Positions 21,401-29,869 of a stretch of DNA of 64,000 nt are shown here, piece after piece (position 1 is the first letter of the stretch; the number at the start of each line of letters is the position of its first letter). The notes below the pieces were generated by a model, which did not search any database, was not told the origin of the DNA, and saw nothing but the letters and a program-made list of their open reading frames with translations. Made by a program: the position numbers and the translations under genes. Source of the DNA: Tridacna crocea (lineage: Eukaryota > Mollusca > Bivalvia > Cardiida > Cardiidae). The stretch covers positions 30,438,296-30,502,295 of the forward strand of contig OX031068.1 in NCBI GenBank assembly GCA_943736015.1, given 5' to 3'.

Positions 21401-23240
21401 TAAAAGTATCTGTCAAGTCAATGTCAGAGTTTGAGTTTTTCAAAATGGCCTTTTTAGCCATAGCTCGGGTAACTGCACAAGAAGGATACAAGTCAGGAAT
21501 TTCCTGCTCGATAGGGTCATCTGTTTGACCTATATTTGGTGTGTCAGTTACAAGTGGATTAACCACAACCTTATCTCCAGCTAAGTCATTGCCTAGCAGT
21601 AAATGGACACCTTTAAATGGTAAGGAAGGTTTAATACCAATAACCACAGGCCCAGTAACCAAATCTGATGACAAATTAACATGATGGAGAGGGATATTAA
21701 CAGTTCCACACTCTACACCCTGAATAAGGACACTAGTACCGGAAGAAGTCTTCTCAGAAAAAGGCAGTATATCTGCTAAAATAAGAGATTGAGAAGCTCC
21801 TGTGTCTCTTAAAATTTTAATAGGGGTAGGTGGGCAATTATCACCTGAAAGTGATACAAAACCATTCAACATAAATGGTTCAAAAATCTCCATAGTAGAA
21901 TCAGACTTGGGTTTTGTGACTATGTCAATTGTATTGGTTTTAATAGAAGACTGTGGCCTTGGTCTAAGAGTGGTGAGCCCTGTTGGCTTGGCTTCATCAC
22001 TTTCTAACTTCCTTTTTAATTTCAAACATTCAGAAACAAGGTGACCAGGTTTCTTACAATAGTTACAAGTGGGTCGAGATAAGGGGTATTGACTTTTGGT
22101 TTCACTAGTAGAATTGGGTTTGGGTGTATTGGATTGACTGGGCATGCCAGATGAATTACCAGACGTAGATTTATTTTGGGGATGTGAGGAAGTAGGTTTT
22201 GGTTTATTAATAAAAGAAACTTTATGTGAAAGGTAGTAATTATCAGCCAGACGAGCTGCTTCTTCTAAAGTTTCAACTTGTTTTTCGTCTAAGAATGTCT
22301 TAACATCAAATTGAATACAACGTTTGAATTCTTCAACTAACATAAGTTGTCTGAGTTTATCAAAATTTTGGTCTATTTTCTTAGAACAGCACCATCTATC
22401 AAATAACTGTTCTTTGTTTCTAGCAAATTCAACATGAGTCTGGTTAGAATCTTTTTTACAATTTCTAAATTTTTGTCTATATGCTTCTGGGACCAGCTCA
22501 TAACCTTTGAGAATAAGTTCTTTAACAGTCTCATAATGATGACATTGTTCAACACCTAGTTGTGTATAAATTTCACGAGCTTTGCCTATCAAAACACTTT
22601 GCAGAAGCAAAGTCCAGTGCTCTCTTGGCCAATTTAAGTTTTCTGCAACTTTTTCAAAGTGTAGGAAGTATTTATCAACTTCTTTTTCTTGAAATGGAGG
22701 AACAAGCCTAATATGTTTTGTAACATCGAAATTGTATTCAATCTTTTGCTTGGGCTGATTTGCTCTTTCTTGCATTTCTATTTCCCTCATTCTTAATTGA
22801 AATTCTCTCTCCTTCTCTCTCTCTTCCCTTTCCCTTTCTTCTCTCTCCCTTTCTCTTTCCCTTTCTCTTTCTTCTCTCTCCCTTTCTCTTTCTCTTTCCT
22901 TCTCTCTCTCTACTCTTTCTTCTCTCTGTCTTTCCCTTTTTCTTTCTTCTCTTTCCCTTTCTCTTTCTATTTCTAACTGTCTGATCTGAAGTTTTAATTC
23001 AAGTTCTTTCGAACTTGAAACTGACTGAACGTCAACTATCAGGGAAAGAGCATTTTCATTGAAAATCTCCTCATCAACAAAATATTGTACCAAAATGTTC
23101 TTAATTTCATGTTTACGCATTGAAGATTTTATTTCAGACAATTTATAGTGCTTCGCAAGATTAAGCAAATCAGTCTTTTTACCCAAATTCAATAACTCCA
23201 CAGACGGTTCAGCCGTAAATTTATCTAAGTCAAAAGACAT
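18474..23240 (-). CDS. gag-pol: Gag-Pol polyprotein of a Gmr1-like Ty3/gypsy element
   Basis: A single 1588-residue frame with no internal stop or frameshift encodes the structural and enzymatic polyprotein for retrotransposition. Order along the protein: SAP-like segment (about 10-55), Glu/Arg-rich coiled coil (78-160), SCAN-like capsid region (about 176-340), CCHC zinc knuckle (392-405), aspartic protease (DTG at 479), integrase with H2C2 finger (H733, H740, C770, C773), D804-D863-E899 core and GPY/F module (about 1037), reverse transcriptase (D1262, YIDD with D1324 and D1325), and RNase H (D1471 onwards). All catalytic motifs I could check are present. The first ATG after the primer binding site is used as start, and its reading begins MSFDLDKF. 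Fusion of gag and pol without a recoding site means the enzyme-to-structural ratio must be set in another way, for example by proteolysis. Integrase before reverse transcriptase separates it from standard Ty3/gypsy elements. Confidence 0.96.
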   Translation of the reverse strand: MSFDLDKFTAEPSVELLNLGKKTDLLNLAKHYKLSEIKSSMRKHEIKNILVQYFVDEEIFNENALSLIVDVQSVSSSKELELKLQIRQLEIEREREREERKRERQREERVEREKEREREREREEREREREREREEREREEREKEREFQLRMREIEMQERANQPKQKIEYNFDVTKHIRLVPPFQEKEVDKYFLHFEKVAENLNWPREHWTLLLQSVLIGKAREIYTQLGVEQCHHYETVKELILKGYELVPEAYRQKFRNCKKDSNQTHVEFARNKEQLFDRWCCSKKIDQNFDKLRQLMLVEEFKRCIQFDVKTFLDEKQVETLEEAARLADNYYLSHKVSFINKPKPTSSHPQNKSTSGNSSGMPSQSNTPKPNSTSETKSQYPLSRPTCNYCKKPGHLVSECLKLKRKLESDEAKPTGLTTLRPRPQSSIKTNTIDIVTKPKSDSTMEIFEPFMLNGFVSLSGDNCPPTPIKILRDTGASQSLILADILPFSEKTSSGTSVLIQGVECGTVNIPLHHVNLSSDLVTGPVVIGIKPSLPFKGVHLLLGNDLAGDKVVVNPLVTDTPNIGQTDDPIEQEIPDLYPSCAVTRAMAKKAILKNSNSDIDLTDTFIGQYFNNGIKKSLDPSLSDTQTDSSMSCHSLPRSIDQGQDTLSKSQLIQEQQTDPEISKLIFRALPENEISQVPMCYYIKNGILMRKWRPFDVPADDEWAVYHQIVVPKSYRHEILSIAHESPMSGHLGINKTYHKIITHFYWPGLKSDVSKYCKTCHTCQMVGKPNQTIPKAQLQPIPAFDEPFSRILIDCVGPLPRTKSGNEYLLTIMYTSTRFPEAIPLRNIKTKSIIKALIKFFTFVGLPKSAQSDQGSNFMSGIFQQVMHELVIKQYRSSAYHPESQGALERFHQTLKNMIRSYCFDTEKDWDEGIHLLLFAARESVQESLGFSPFELVFGHSVRGPLKLLKEKFLSNDETPLNLLQYVSDFRNRLSRACEVARSNLKTSQGKMKARYDNHVIDRKFKPGDKVLALLPIPGRPLQARYFGPYTIDKKTSDLNYIINTPGRRKNKQMCHINMLKEYFDRDSSISKPITVVNTVPQESNVSDLEVNSDFIDKSDPGPSQLENSDILRNLNNKLSHLEPSQQEELKQLIHEYEHLFPDIPTRTDKIYHDVIVEDSKPIKQHPYRMNPLKQKYLQDEVKYLLENDFIEPSQSNYSSPCILVPKSNGTFRMCTDYRKVNSVTKTDSFPIPRIDDCIDKVGNSKYVTKFDLLKGFWQVPLTDRAKEVSAFATPNGLYQYKVMPFGMKNSPATFQRLVNNVICGLDGCDAYIDDVIIYSDSWSDHLQRIRKFFDRLSKAKLTVNLAKTEFCHATVTFLGHLVGQGQVKPLEAKVNAISEFPVPKCKRQLMRFLVLAGYYRKFCKNFSGIAEPLTNLLKKSTKFKWNDKCQDAFDRLKAILKSAPVLLAPDFDKCFKLAVDASDVGIGAVLLQEDNNGIDHPVCYFSKKFNKHQKNYSTIEKECLALILAIQQFKVYLTSSTSPIVVFSDHNPLSFLHKLKNKNQRLLRWSLLLQEFNLDIRHIKGKDNIIPDALSRV
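18477..18848 (-). other. RNase H domain
   Basis: Residues about 1465-1588. AVDASDVGIGAVL (D1471), TIEKECLAL, FSDHNPL and the terminal PDALSRV correspond to the catalytic Asp-Glu-Asp-Asp set of Ty3/gypsy RNase H. It removes the RNA strand during DNA synthesis. Confidence 0.93.
19116..19763 (-). other. reverse transcriptase domain
   Basis: Residues about 1160-1375. FDLLKGFWQVPL carries the first catalytic Asp (1262) and AYIDDVIIYS carries D1324 and D1325. PFGMKNSPATFQR and FLGHLV are further conserved blocks. The sequence style is Ty3/gypsy. Confidence 0.97.
20106..21053 (-). other. integrase domain, located before reverse transcriptase
   Basis: Residues about 730-1045. The N-terminal zinc finger uses H733, H740, C770 and C773; the catalytic triad is D804, D863 and E899 with exact D-X35-E spacing; FGPYTI near 1037 is the GPY/F module. 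No chromodomain is seen. The position upstream of reverse transcriptase is the key diagnostic of the lineage. Confidence 0.95.
21570..21878 (-). other. retropepsin-like protease domain
   Basis: RDTGASQSLI places the catalytic Asp at residue 479. A hydrophobic segment ending LLLGNDLAGD about 65 residues later matches the C-terminal part of retropepsins. It would cleave the polyprotein. Confidence 0.85.
22026..22067 (-). other. CCHC zinc knuckle (nucleocapsid)
   Basis: CNYCKKPGHLVSEC at residues 392-405 fits C-X2-C-X4-H-X4-C exactly. This is the nucleic-acid-binding motif of retroelement nucleocapsids. Confidence 0.95.
22221..22715 (-). other. SCAN-like capsid domain of Gag
   Basis: Residues about 176-340 include LNWPREHWTLLLQSVLIGKA early and LMLVEEFKRCI followed by LEEAARLAD late. 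This is the pattern of SCAN domains and the related Gmr1-like capsids. Vertebrate SCAN zinc-finger proteins are thought to derive from this lineage. It would mediate Gag multimerisation. Confidence 0.75.
22761..23009 (-). other. Glu/Arg-rich coiled-coil segment of Gag
   Basis: Residues 78-160 are dominated by ER, EE and EK dipeptides and probably form a long charged helix or coiled coil. At DNA level this is a purine-rich simple repeat on the minus strand (CT-rich on plus), so its length may vary between element copies by slippage. Confidence 0.85.
23076..23213 (-). other. Gag N-terminal SAP-like segment
   Basis: Residues about 10-55 show the pattern LGKKTDLLNLAKHY followed by a basic stretch and KHEIKNILVQYF. 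This resembles the helix-loop-helix of SAP-type nucleic-acid-binding folds seen at the N terminus of some animal Ty3/gypsy Gags. It is a pattern-level call; a profile search would decide it. Confidence 0.5.
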
Positions 23241-23392
23241 GTTTGTTTGTTGCTGGATTCAAGTACAAAATTGTATTATAATTACTGATTAGTAAACGAA
23301 TGCGTTAGTCTTATTTTCCAATCGATGGTTAATCCCAAAAAGAAAACGAATGCGTTAGTCTAGTTTCCAATCCCAGACGAGCCCCCAATTTC
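23241..23392 (-). other. retrotransposon 5' leader
   Basis: This 152-bp segment between the 5' LTR and the gag-pol start contains the primer binding site. It also holds a direct repeat of AAACGAATGCGTTAGTCT (23294-23311 and 23344-23361, period 50), each copy followed by a TTTCCAATC motif. The copy nearer the LTR abuts the primer binding site. A role in packaging or dimerisation is possible but not shown. Confidence 0.75.
23370..23387 (-). other. primer binding site, tRNA-Pro type
   Basis: The minus strand reads TGGGGGCTCGTCTGGGAT, five bases inside the 5' LTR. It matches the well-known tRNA-Pro primer binding site of murine leukaemia virus at 17 of 18 positions. The single difference (T for C) would form a G-U pair with the usual tRNA or reflect a species-specific tRNA-Pro. 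It primes minus-strand DNA synthesis. Confidence 0.9.
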
Positions 23393-23952
23393 TGTTACGA
23401 GTCAGGCGTAACTAGAAAGAAGAAGCCAGCAACAAACGATAACAATTAACAGGATTTATTAACAAAAATATCAAATAAACAGTGACAACATTACAATAGT
23501 ACAAAACAATACCTTAGACGTTAAATTCAGAAGACAAACTATTCCAGTCTTACTTCCAATCTGATCCTGATCCAAACTGAATGTAATCCAAGCACACAAA
23601 GTAATCCTCACTTTAGTCTAGTCTGATCCAAATCCAAACTGAATGTAATCCAGGCACTAATTATGACACAAACACAAGATAATCCCCACTGTAGTCTGGC
23701 AATCATGTATTAACTAGTGAACACTGAGATGTAAAAAGCTTTTCCTTTTATAATAACAGGGAAACTTCCAGAAAATTCATGTTAAAATCAGTTGCATAAT
23801 TTCTAGTAATCAGATTGTATAAAGGCCTGGAAACTTCCAGCACAATATTCCACAAGAGAGAATCCAGTTCTAAAAATAGCAACAGGGGAAAACCATTCAA
23901 AAATAGATACACACATGAATAAAGCTAATAATAACTGGGTATGTACATAACA
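23393..23952 (-). repeat. 5' LTR (560 bp)
   Basis: Same length and ends as the left copy. It adjoins the primer binding site, so it is the 5' LTR and should hold the active promoter. A minus-strand TATAAAAG lies at 23745-23752. Both LTRs contain an imperfect 62-bp-period internal duplication. Confidence 0.96.
23745..23752 (-). promoter_or_regulatory. TATA box in the 5' LTR
   Basis: The minus strand reads TATAAAAG, about 200 bp into the LTR in the direction of transcription. The same site is at 18046-18053 in the 3' LTR. It is the likely core promoter for the genomic RNA; the start site would lie about 25-30 bp further along the minus strand. Confidence 0.65.
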
Positions 23953-23956
23953 AGTG
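23953..23956. other. target-site duplication, right copy
   Basis: AGTG follows the right LTR and leads directly into TAATTTTTCTAATC, the expected continuation of the satellite. Together with the left copy it shows a normal integrase-mediated insertion. Confidence 0.88.
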
Positions 23957-25472
23957 TAATTTTTCTAATCTCTTCAATCCGCAACAAGAAACCCAGTTAC
24001 ATTGACTACCCTCTCATGTTTTGGTCTTTTTAAGCCCCTTGCAAGAATTACTTCCCTTTAACCCTCGATGCAACCCCCCCTCCCCAGCCCTTTACTTGAT
24101 TTGCTTTTCTAACTCAGCCCACAAGAAATGCTGCACATTGAAACTTTCAATAGACCAAGGTGATCAATGTACAGTGTAAAAAGAAAAACCAGAAATTAAT
24201 GCGACAACTGGCTAAAAAAAGACTGAAAATTCTTTCAGTTACTTCCTATTGCATATATCAAACAATGGCAACTGAAGTGTAATTTTTCTAATCTCTTTAA
24301 ACCGCAACAAGAAACCCAGTTACGTTGACTACCGTCACATATGTGCCAGTTACGCTCATGCGAAAACCCCAGAAATGAATGTGACAGGTGGCTAAAAAAA
24401 GACTGAAAACTCTCAGTTGCTTCCTATCGCATATATCAAACAGAGGCAACTGAAGTGTAATATTTCTAATATCTTCAAACCACAGCAAGAAGCCCAGTTA
24501 TGTTGACTACCGTCTCATATGTGCCAGTTACGCTCATGCGAAAACCCCAGAAAATAATGCGACAAGTGGCTAAAAAAAGACTGAAGGCTCTTTCAGTAGC
24601 AACTGCTTCTTATTGCATAAATCAAACAAAACGAACTAAATTTTCAATGTGTATTTTTTTTCTCCAATCTCTTTATACCGTGACGAGAAATCCATTTACG
24701 TTGACTACCGTCTCATAGGTGCCGGTTACGTGCCCGCGAAAATCGACTTACGGAACATTTCATAGCAGACGACACCTGTTGCTTAATAGGTCAAATATAG
24801 GGAACTTAGTTTCTAATATCTGTTTTTTTTTTTCTGCAATTTTTTTTTTTACCCTGACAACAAACCCTTTTAGGTTGTCTGTTGTCTCGCAGGTGCCACT
24901 TACGTATCCGCAAAAACATGAAAAATCGACTGACGGAATATTTTAAAGCAGACGCCAACTGTTGCTTAAGTCAATTATATGGATTTTTCTTTTTCTTTTT
25001 CTCTCACTAGGGCCATTGGTTTGGTTACGTGACCATCTCACGCATACGTGACTTACGTGCTACGCATAAAATCGTAAAATCAACTTCAACACTTTATGAG
25101 GCAACTGATACCTATTGTACAATTCAAGGACAGGTAAACAAAAGTTTTCCCTGTTTTCTTACCAGGGTCATGAAAACATTGAACCAATTTTGACGACTGC
25201 GCGAGTCAAAAGTCAATTTTATGTTTAATCGCTGCGCAAAAATATAAAATTCAGAAGCAACCGTTTGCTGTTGCGGAAACTTTTTCCGATAAAAGAATCT
25301 AGAAGTAGGCCATAAAGATACAATAAGATGTAAGAATAACTAAATATCAATTGCTTCTTTGATAGGGTAGAAAACATATTGGGAAAAGGAGAAAATGCTG
25401 GTAACCTGCATTGTCTCCTTTCCTCAGATGATTTCCAAAAGCCTTCTCTTTCAGGGGTGTTAAAAGGCGTCA

Positions 25473-27671
25473 TTGTGCGGTAAAAGGTTAATAAGAATAA
25501 ACAGATATTCCCCCCCTTCCCATCAGCCAATCAAATCTCTTCCCGCTCTGAAATTATCCAATCAGAGAAGCTTTAAGGAAATCAGAATGAAAACCAACAG
25601 CCAATCAGAGAAGACTTTAGAAATTTCAACAGCCAATCAGAGAGCTTCAAATTCGCGCCAAAATGGCGCCCTAATTTATCGATTTAAAACAGTAAAAAAA
25701 ACGGCATAAAAGTGGATTTAAAGTCTTCTGTAAAGGCTGCTGTGCAGTCCTTGGCAAACTGCCATCCACACATGCCAGATTTCACACATTTAAGAAAATA
25801 GGGGCGTAAAAGGCCATGTGTTGGTCTTTTCAAGCCTCTTGCAAGAATTACTTCCCTTTATTCCTCGATGCAACCCCCCCTCCCCAGCTCATATGTTTTG
25901 GTCTTTTTAAGCCTCTTGCAAGAATTACTTCCCTTTAACCCTCGATGCACCCCCCCCTCCCCAGCCCTTTACTGGATTTGCTTTTTTAACTCAGCCCACA
26001 AGAAATGCTGCACATTGAAACTTTCAATAGACCAAAGTGATCAATATACAGTGAAAAAAAAAACCAACAGAAATTAATGCGACAAGTGGCTAAAAATAGA
26101 CTGAAAACTCTTTTCAGTTACTTCCTATTGCATATATCAAACAATGGCAACTGAAGTGTAATTTTTCTAATCTCTTCAATCCGCAACAAGAAACCCAGTA
26201 ACATTGACTACCCTCTCATGTTTTGGTCTTTTTAAGCCCCTTGCAAGAATTACTTCCCTTTAACCCTCGATGCACCCCCCCCTCCCCAGCCCTTTACTTG
26301 ATTTGCTTTTCTAACTCAGCCCACAAGAAATGCTGCACATTGAAACTTTCAATAGACCAAGGTGATCAATGTACAGTGTAAAAAGAAAAACCAGAAATTA
26401 ATGCGACAAGTGGCTAAAAAAAGACTGAAAATTCTTTCAGTTACTTCCTATTGCATATATCAAACAATGGCAACTGAAGTGTAATTTTTCTAATCTCTTT
26501 AAACCGCAACAAGAAACCCAGTGACGTTGACTACCGTCACATATGTGTCAGTTACGCTCATGCGAAAACCCCAGAAATGAATGTGACAGGTGGCTAAAAA
26601 AAGACTGAAAACTCTCAGTTGCTTCCTATTGCATATATCAAACAGAGGCAACTGAAGTGTAATACTTCTAATATCTTCAAACCACAACAAGAAGCCCAGT
26701 TATGTTGACTACCGTCTCATATGTGCCAGTTACGCTCATGCGAAAACCCCAGAAAATAATGTGACAAGTGGCTAAAAAAAGACTGAAGGCTCTTTCAGTA
26801 GCAACTGCTTCTTATTGCATAAATCAAACAAAAGGAACTAAATTTTCAATGTGTATTTTTTTTCTCCAATCTCTTTATACCGTGACGAGAAATCCATTTA
26901 CGTTGACTACCGTCTCATAGGTGCCGGTTACGTGCCCGCGAAAATCGACTTACGGAACATTTCATAGCAGACGACACCTGTTGCTTAATAGGTCAAATAT
27001 AGGGAACTTAGTTTCTAATATCTGTTTTTTATTTCTGCAATCTTTTTTTACCCTGACAACAAACCCTTTTAGGTTGTCTCTTGTCTCGCAGGTGCCACTT
27101 ACGTATCCGCAAAAACATGAAAAATCGACTGACGGAATATTTTATAGCAGACGCCAACTGTTGCTTAAGTCAATTATATGGATTTTTCTTTTTCTTTTTC
27201 TCTCACTAGGGCCATTGGTTTGGTTACGTGACCATCTCACGCATACGTGACTTACGTGCTACGCATAAAATCGTAAAATCAACTTCAACACTTTATGAGG
27301 CAACTGATACCTATTGTACAATTCAAGGACAGGTAAACAAAATTTTTCCCTGTTTTCTTACCAGGGTCATGAAAACATTGAACCAATTTTGACGACTGCG
27401 CGAGTCAAAAGTCAATTTTATGTTTAATCGCTGCGCAAAAATATAAAATTCAGAAGCAACCGTTTGCTGTTGCGGAAACTTTTTCCGATAAAAGAATCTA
27501 GAAGTAGGCCATAAAGATACAATAAGATGTAAGAATAACTAAATATCAATTGCTTCTTTGATAGGGTAGAAAACATTGTGGGAAAAGGAGAAAATGCTGG
27601 TAACCTGCATTGTCTCCTTTCCTCAGATTATTTCCAAAAGCCTTCTCTTTCAGGGGTGTTAAAAGGCGTCA
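25473..27671 (+). repeat. satellite unit 10 (2199 bp)
   Basis: Complete unit of the single-CCAAT subtype, with scattered substitutions near 26523, 26548 and 26665. It carries the GTCTCTTGTCTC variant in monomer 5, shared with units 11, 14, 25 and 27. Confidence 0.95.
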
Positions 27672-29869
27672 TTGTGCGGTAAAAGGTTAATAAGAATAAA
27701 CAGATATTCCCCCCCTTCCCATCAGCCAATCAAATCTCTTCCCGCTCTGAAATTATCCAATCAGAGAAGCTTTAAGGAAATCAGAATGAAAACCAACAGC
27801 CAATCAGAGAAGACTTTAGAAATTTCAACAGCCAATCAGAGAGCTTCAAATTCGCGCCAAAATGGCGCCCTAATTTATCGATTTAAAACAGTAAAAAAAA
27901 CGGCATAAAAGTGGATTTAAAGTCTTCTGTAAAGGCTGCTGTGCAGTCCTTGGCAAACTGCCATCCACACATGCCAGATTTCACACATTTAAGAAAATAG
28001 GGGCGTAAAAGGCCATGTGTTGGTCTTTTCAAGCCTCTTGCAAGAATTACTTCCCTTTATTCCTCGATGCAAACCCCCCTCCCCAGCTCATATGTTTTGG
28101 TCTTTTTAAGCCTCTTGCAAGAATTACTTCCCTTTAACCCTCGATGCACCCCCCCTCCCCAGCCCTTTACTGGATTTGCTTTTTTAACTCAGCCCACAAG
28201 AAATGCTGCACATTGAAACTTTCAATAGACCAAAGTGATCAATATACAGTGAAAAAAAAAACCAACAGAAATTAATGCGACAAGTGGCTAAAAAAATGAC
28301 TGAAAACTCTTTTCAGTTACTTCCTATTGCATATATCAAACAATGGCAACTGAAGTGTAATTTTTCTAATCTCTTCAATCCGCAACAAGAAACCCAGTTA
28401 CATTGACTACCCTCTCATGTTTTGGTCTTTTTAAGCCCCTTGCAAGAATTACTTCCCTTTAACCCTCGATGCACCCCCCCTCCCCAGCCCTTTACTTGAT
28501 TTGCTTTTCTAACTCAGACCACAAGAAATGCTGCACATTGAAACTTTCAAAAGACCAAGGTGATCAATGTACAGTGTAAAAAGAAAAACCAGAAATTAAT
28601 GCGACAAGTGGCTAAAAAAAGACTGAAAATTCTTTCAGTTACTTCCTATTGCATATATCAAACAATGGCAACTGAAGTGTAATTTTTCTTATCTCTTTAA
28701 ACCGCAACAAGAAACCCAGTTACTTTGACTACCGTCACATATGTGCCAGTTACGCTCATGCGAAAACCCCAGAAATGAATGTGACAGGTGGCTAAAAAAA
28801 GACTGAAAACTCTCAGTTGCTTCCTATTGCATATATCAAACAGAGGCAACTGAAGTGTAATATTTCTAATATCTTCAAACCACAACAAGAAGCCCAGTTA
28901 TGTTGACTACCGTCTCATATGTGCCAGTTACGCTCATGCAAAAACCCCAGAAAATAATGCGACAAGTGGCTAAAAAAAGACTGAAGGCTCTTTCAGTAGC
29001 AACTGCTTCTTATTGCATAAATCAAACAAAAGGAACTAAATTTTCAATGTGTATTTTTTTTCTCCAATCTCTTTATACCGTGACGAGAAATCCATTTACG
29101 TTGACTACCGTCTCATAGGTGCCGGTTACGTGCCCGCGAAAATCGACTTACGGAACATTTCATAGCAGACGACACCTGTTGCTTAATAGGTCAAATATAG
29201 GGAACTTAGTTTCTAATATCTGTTTTTTATTTCTGCAATCTTTTTTTACCCTGACAACAAACCCTTTTAGGTTGTCTCTTGTCTCGCAGGTGCCACTTAC
29301 GTATCCGCAAAAACATGAAAAATCGACTGACGGAATATTTTATAGCAGACGCCAACTGTTGCTTAAGTCAATTATATGGATTTTTCTTTTTCTTTTTCTC
29401 TCACTAGGGCCATTGGTTTGGTTACGTGACCATCTCACGCATACGTGACTTACGTGCTACGCATAAAATCGTAAAATCAACTTCAACACTTTATGAGGCA
29501 ACTGATACCTATTGTACAATTCAAGGACAGGTAAAAAAAATTTTTCCCTGTTTTCTTACCAGGGTCATGAAAACATTGAACCAATTTTGACGACTGCGCG
29601 AGTCAAAAGTCAATTTTATGTTTAATCGCTGCTCAAAAATATAAAATTCAGAAGCAACCGTTTGCTGTTGCGGAAACTTTTTCCGATAAAAGAATCTAGA
29701 AGTAGGCCATAAAGATACAATAAGATGTAAGAATAACTAAATATCAATTGCTTCTTTGATAGGGTAGAAAACATTGTGGGAAAAGGAGAAAATGCTGGTA
29801 ACCTGCATTGTCTCCTTTCCTCAGATTATTTCCAAAAGCCTTCTCTTTCAGGGGTGTTAAAAGGCGTCA
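27672..29869 (+). repeat. satellite unit 11 (2198 bp)
   Basis: Complete unit very similar to unit 10. It shares GTCTCTTGTCTC in monomer 5 and AACTAAATATC near 29737, so units 10 and 11 are recent relatives. Confidence 0.95.

Larger units (their letters stand above)
17694..23952 (-). mobile_element. Gmr1-like Ty3/gypsy LTR retrotransposon, full length
   Basis: A complete 6259-bp element on the minus strand. It has two 560-bp LTRs with TG...CA ends that differ at one base, a 4-bp target duplication (AGTG), a primer binding site complementary to the tRNA-Pro 3' end, a polypurine tract and one long gag-pol frame. Integrase lies upstream of reverse transcriptase. That is the Ty1/copia-like order within a Ty3/gypsy sequence and it defines the Gmr1-like lineage. 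It is inserted at the A/B sub-repeat junction of one satellite unit. Near-identical LTRs and an unbroken frame point to a recent insertion. Whether it is still mobile cannot be decided from sequence alone. Confidence 0.95.
17009..25472 (+). repeat. satellite unit 9, split by retrotransposon
   Basis: A CCAATCCAAT-type unit interrupted by the retrotransposon after position 17693, at the end of sub-repeat A. Removing the element and one target-duplication copy leaves about 2201 bp. The part to the right of the insertion has enlarged T-runs near 24823-24850. Confidence 0.95.

Noticed and set aside
22760..22984. Plus-strand frame rich in Leu, Phe and Pro resembling a membrane protein
   Set aside because: It is the antisense shadow of the Glu/Arg-rich coiled-coil region of gag.
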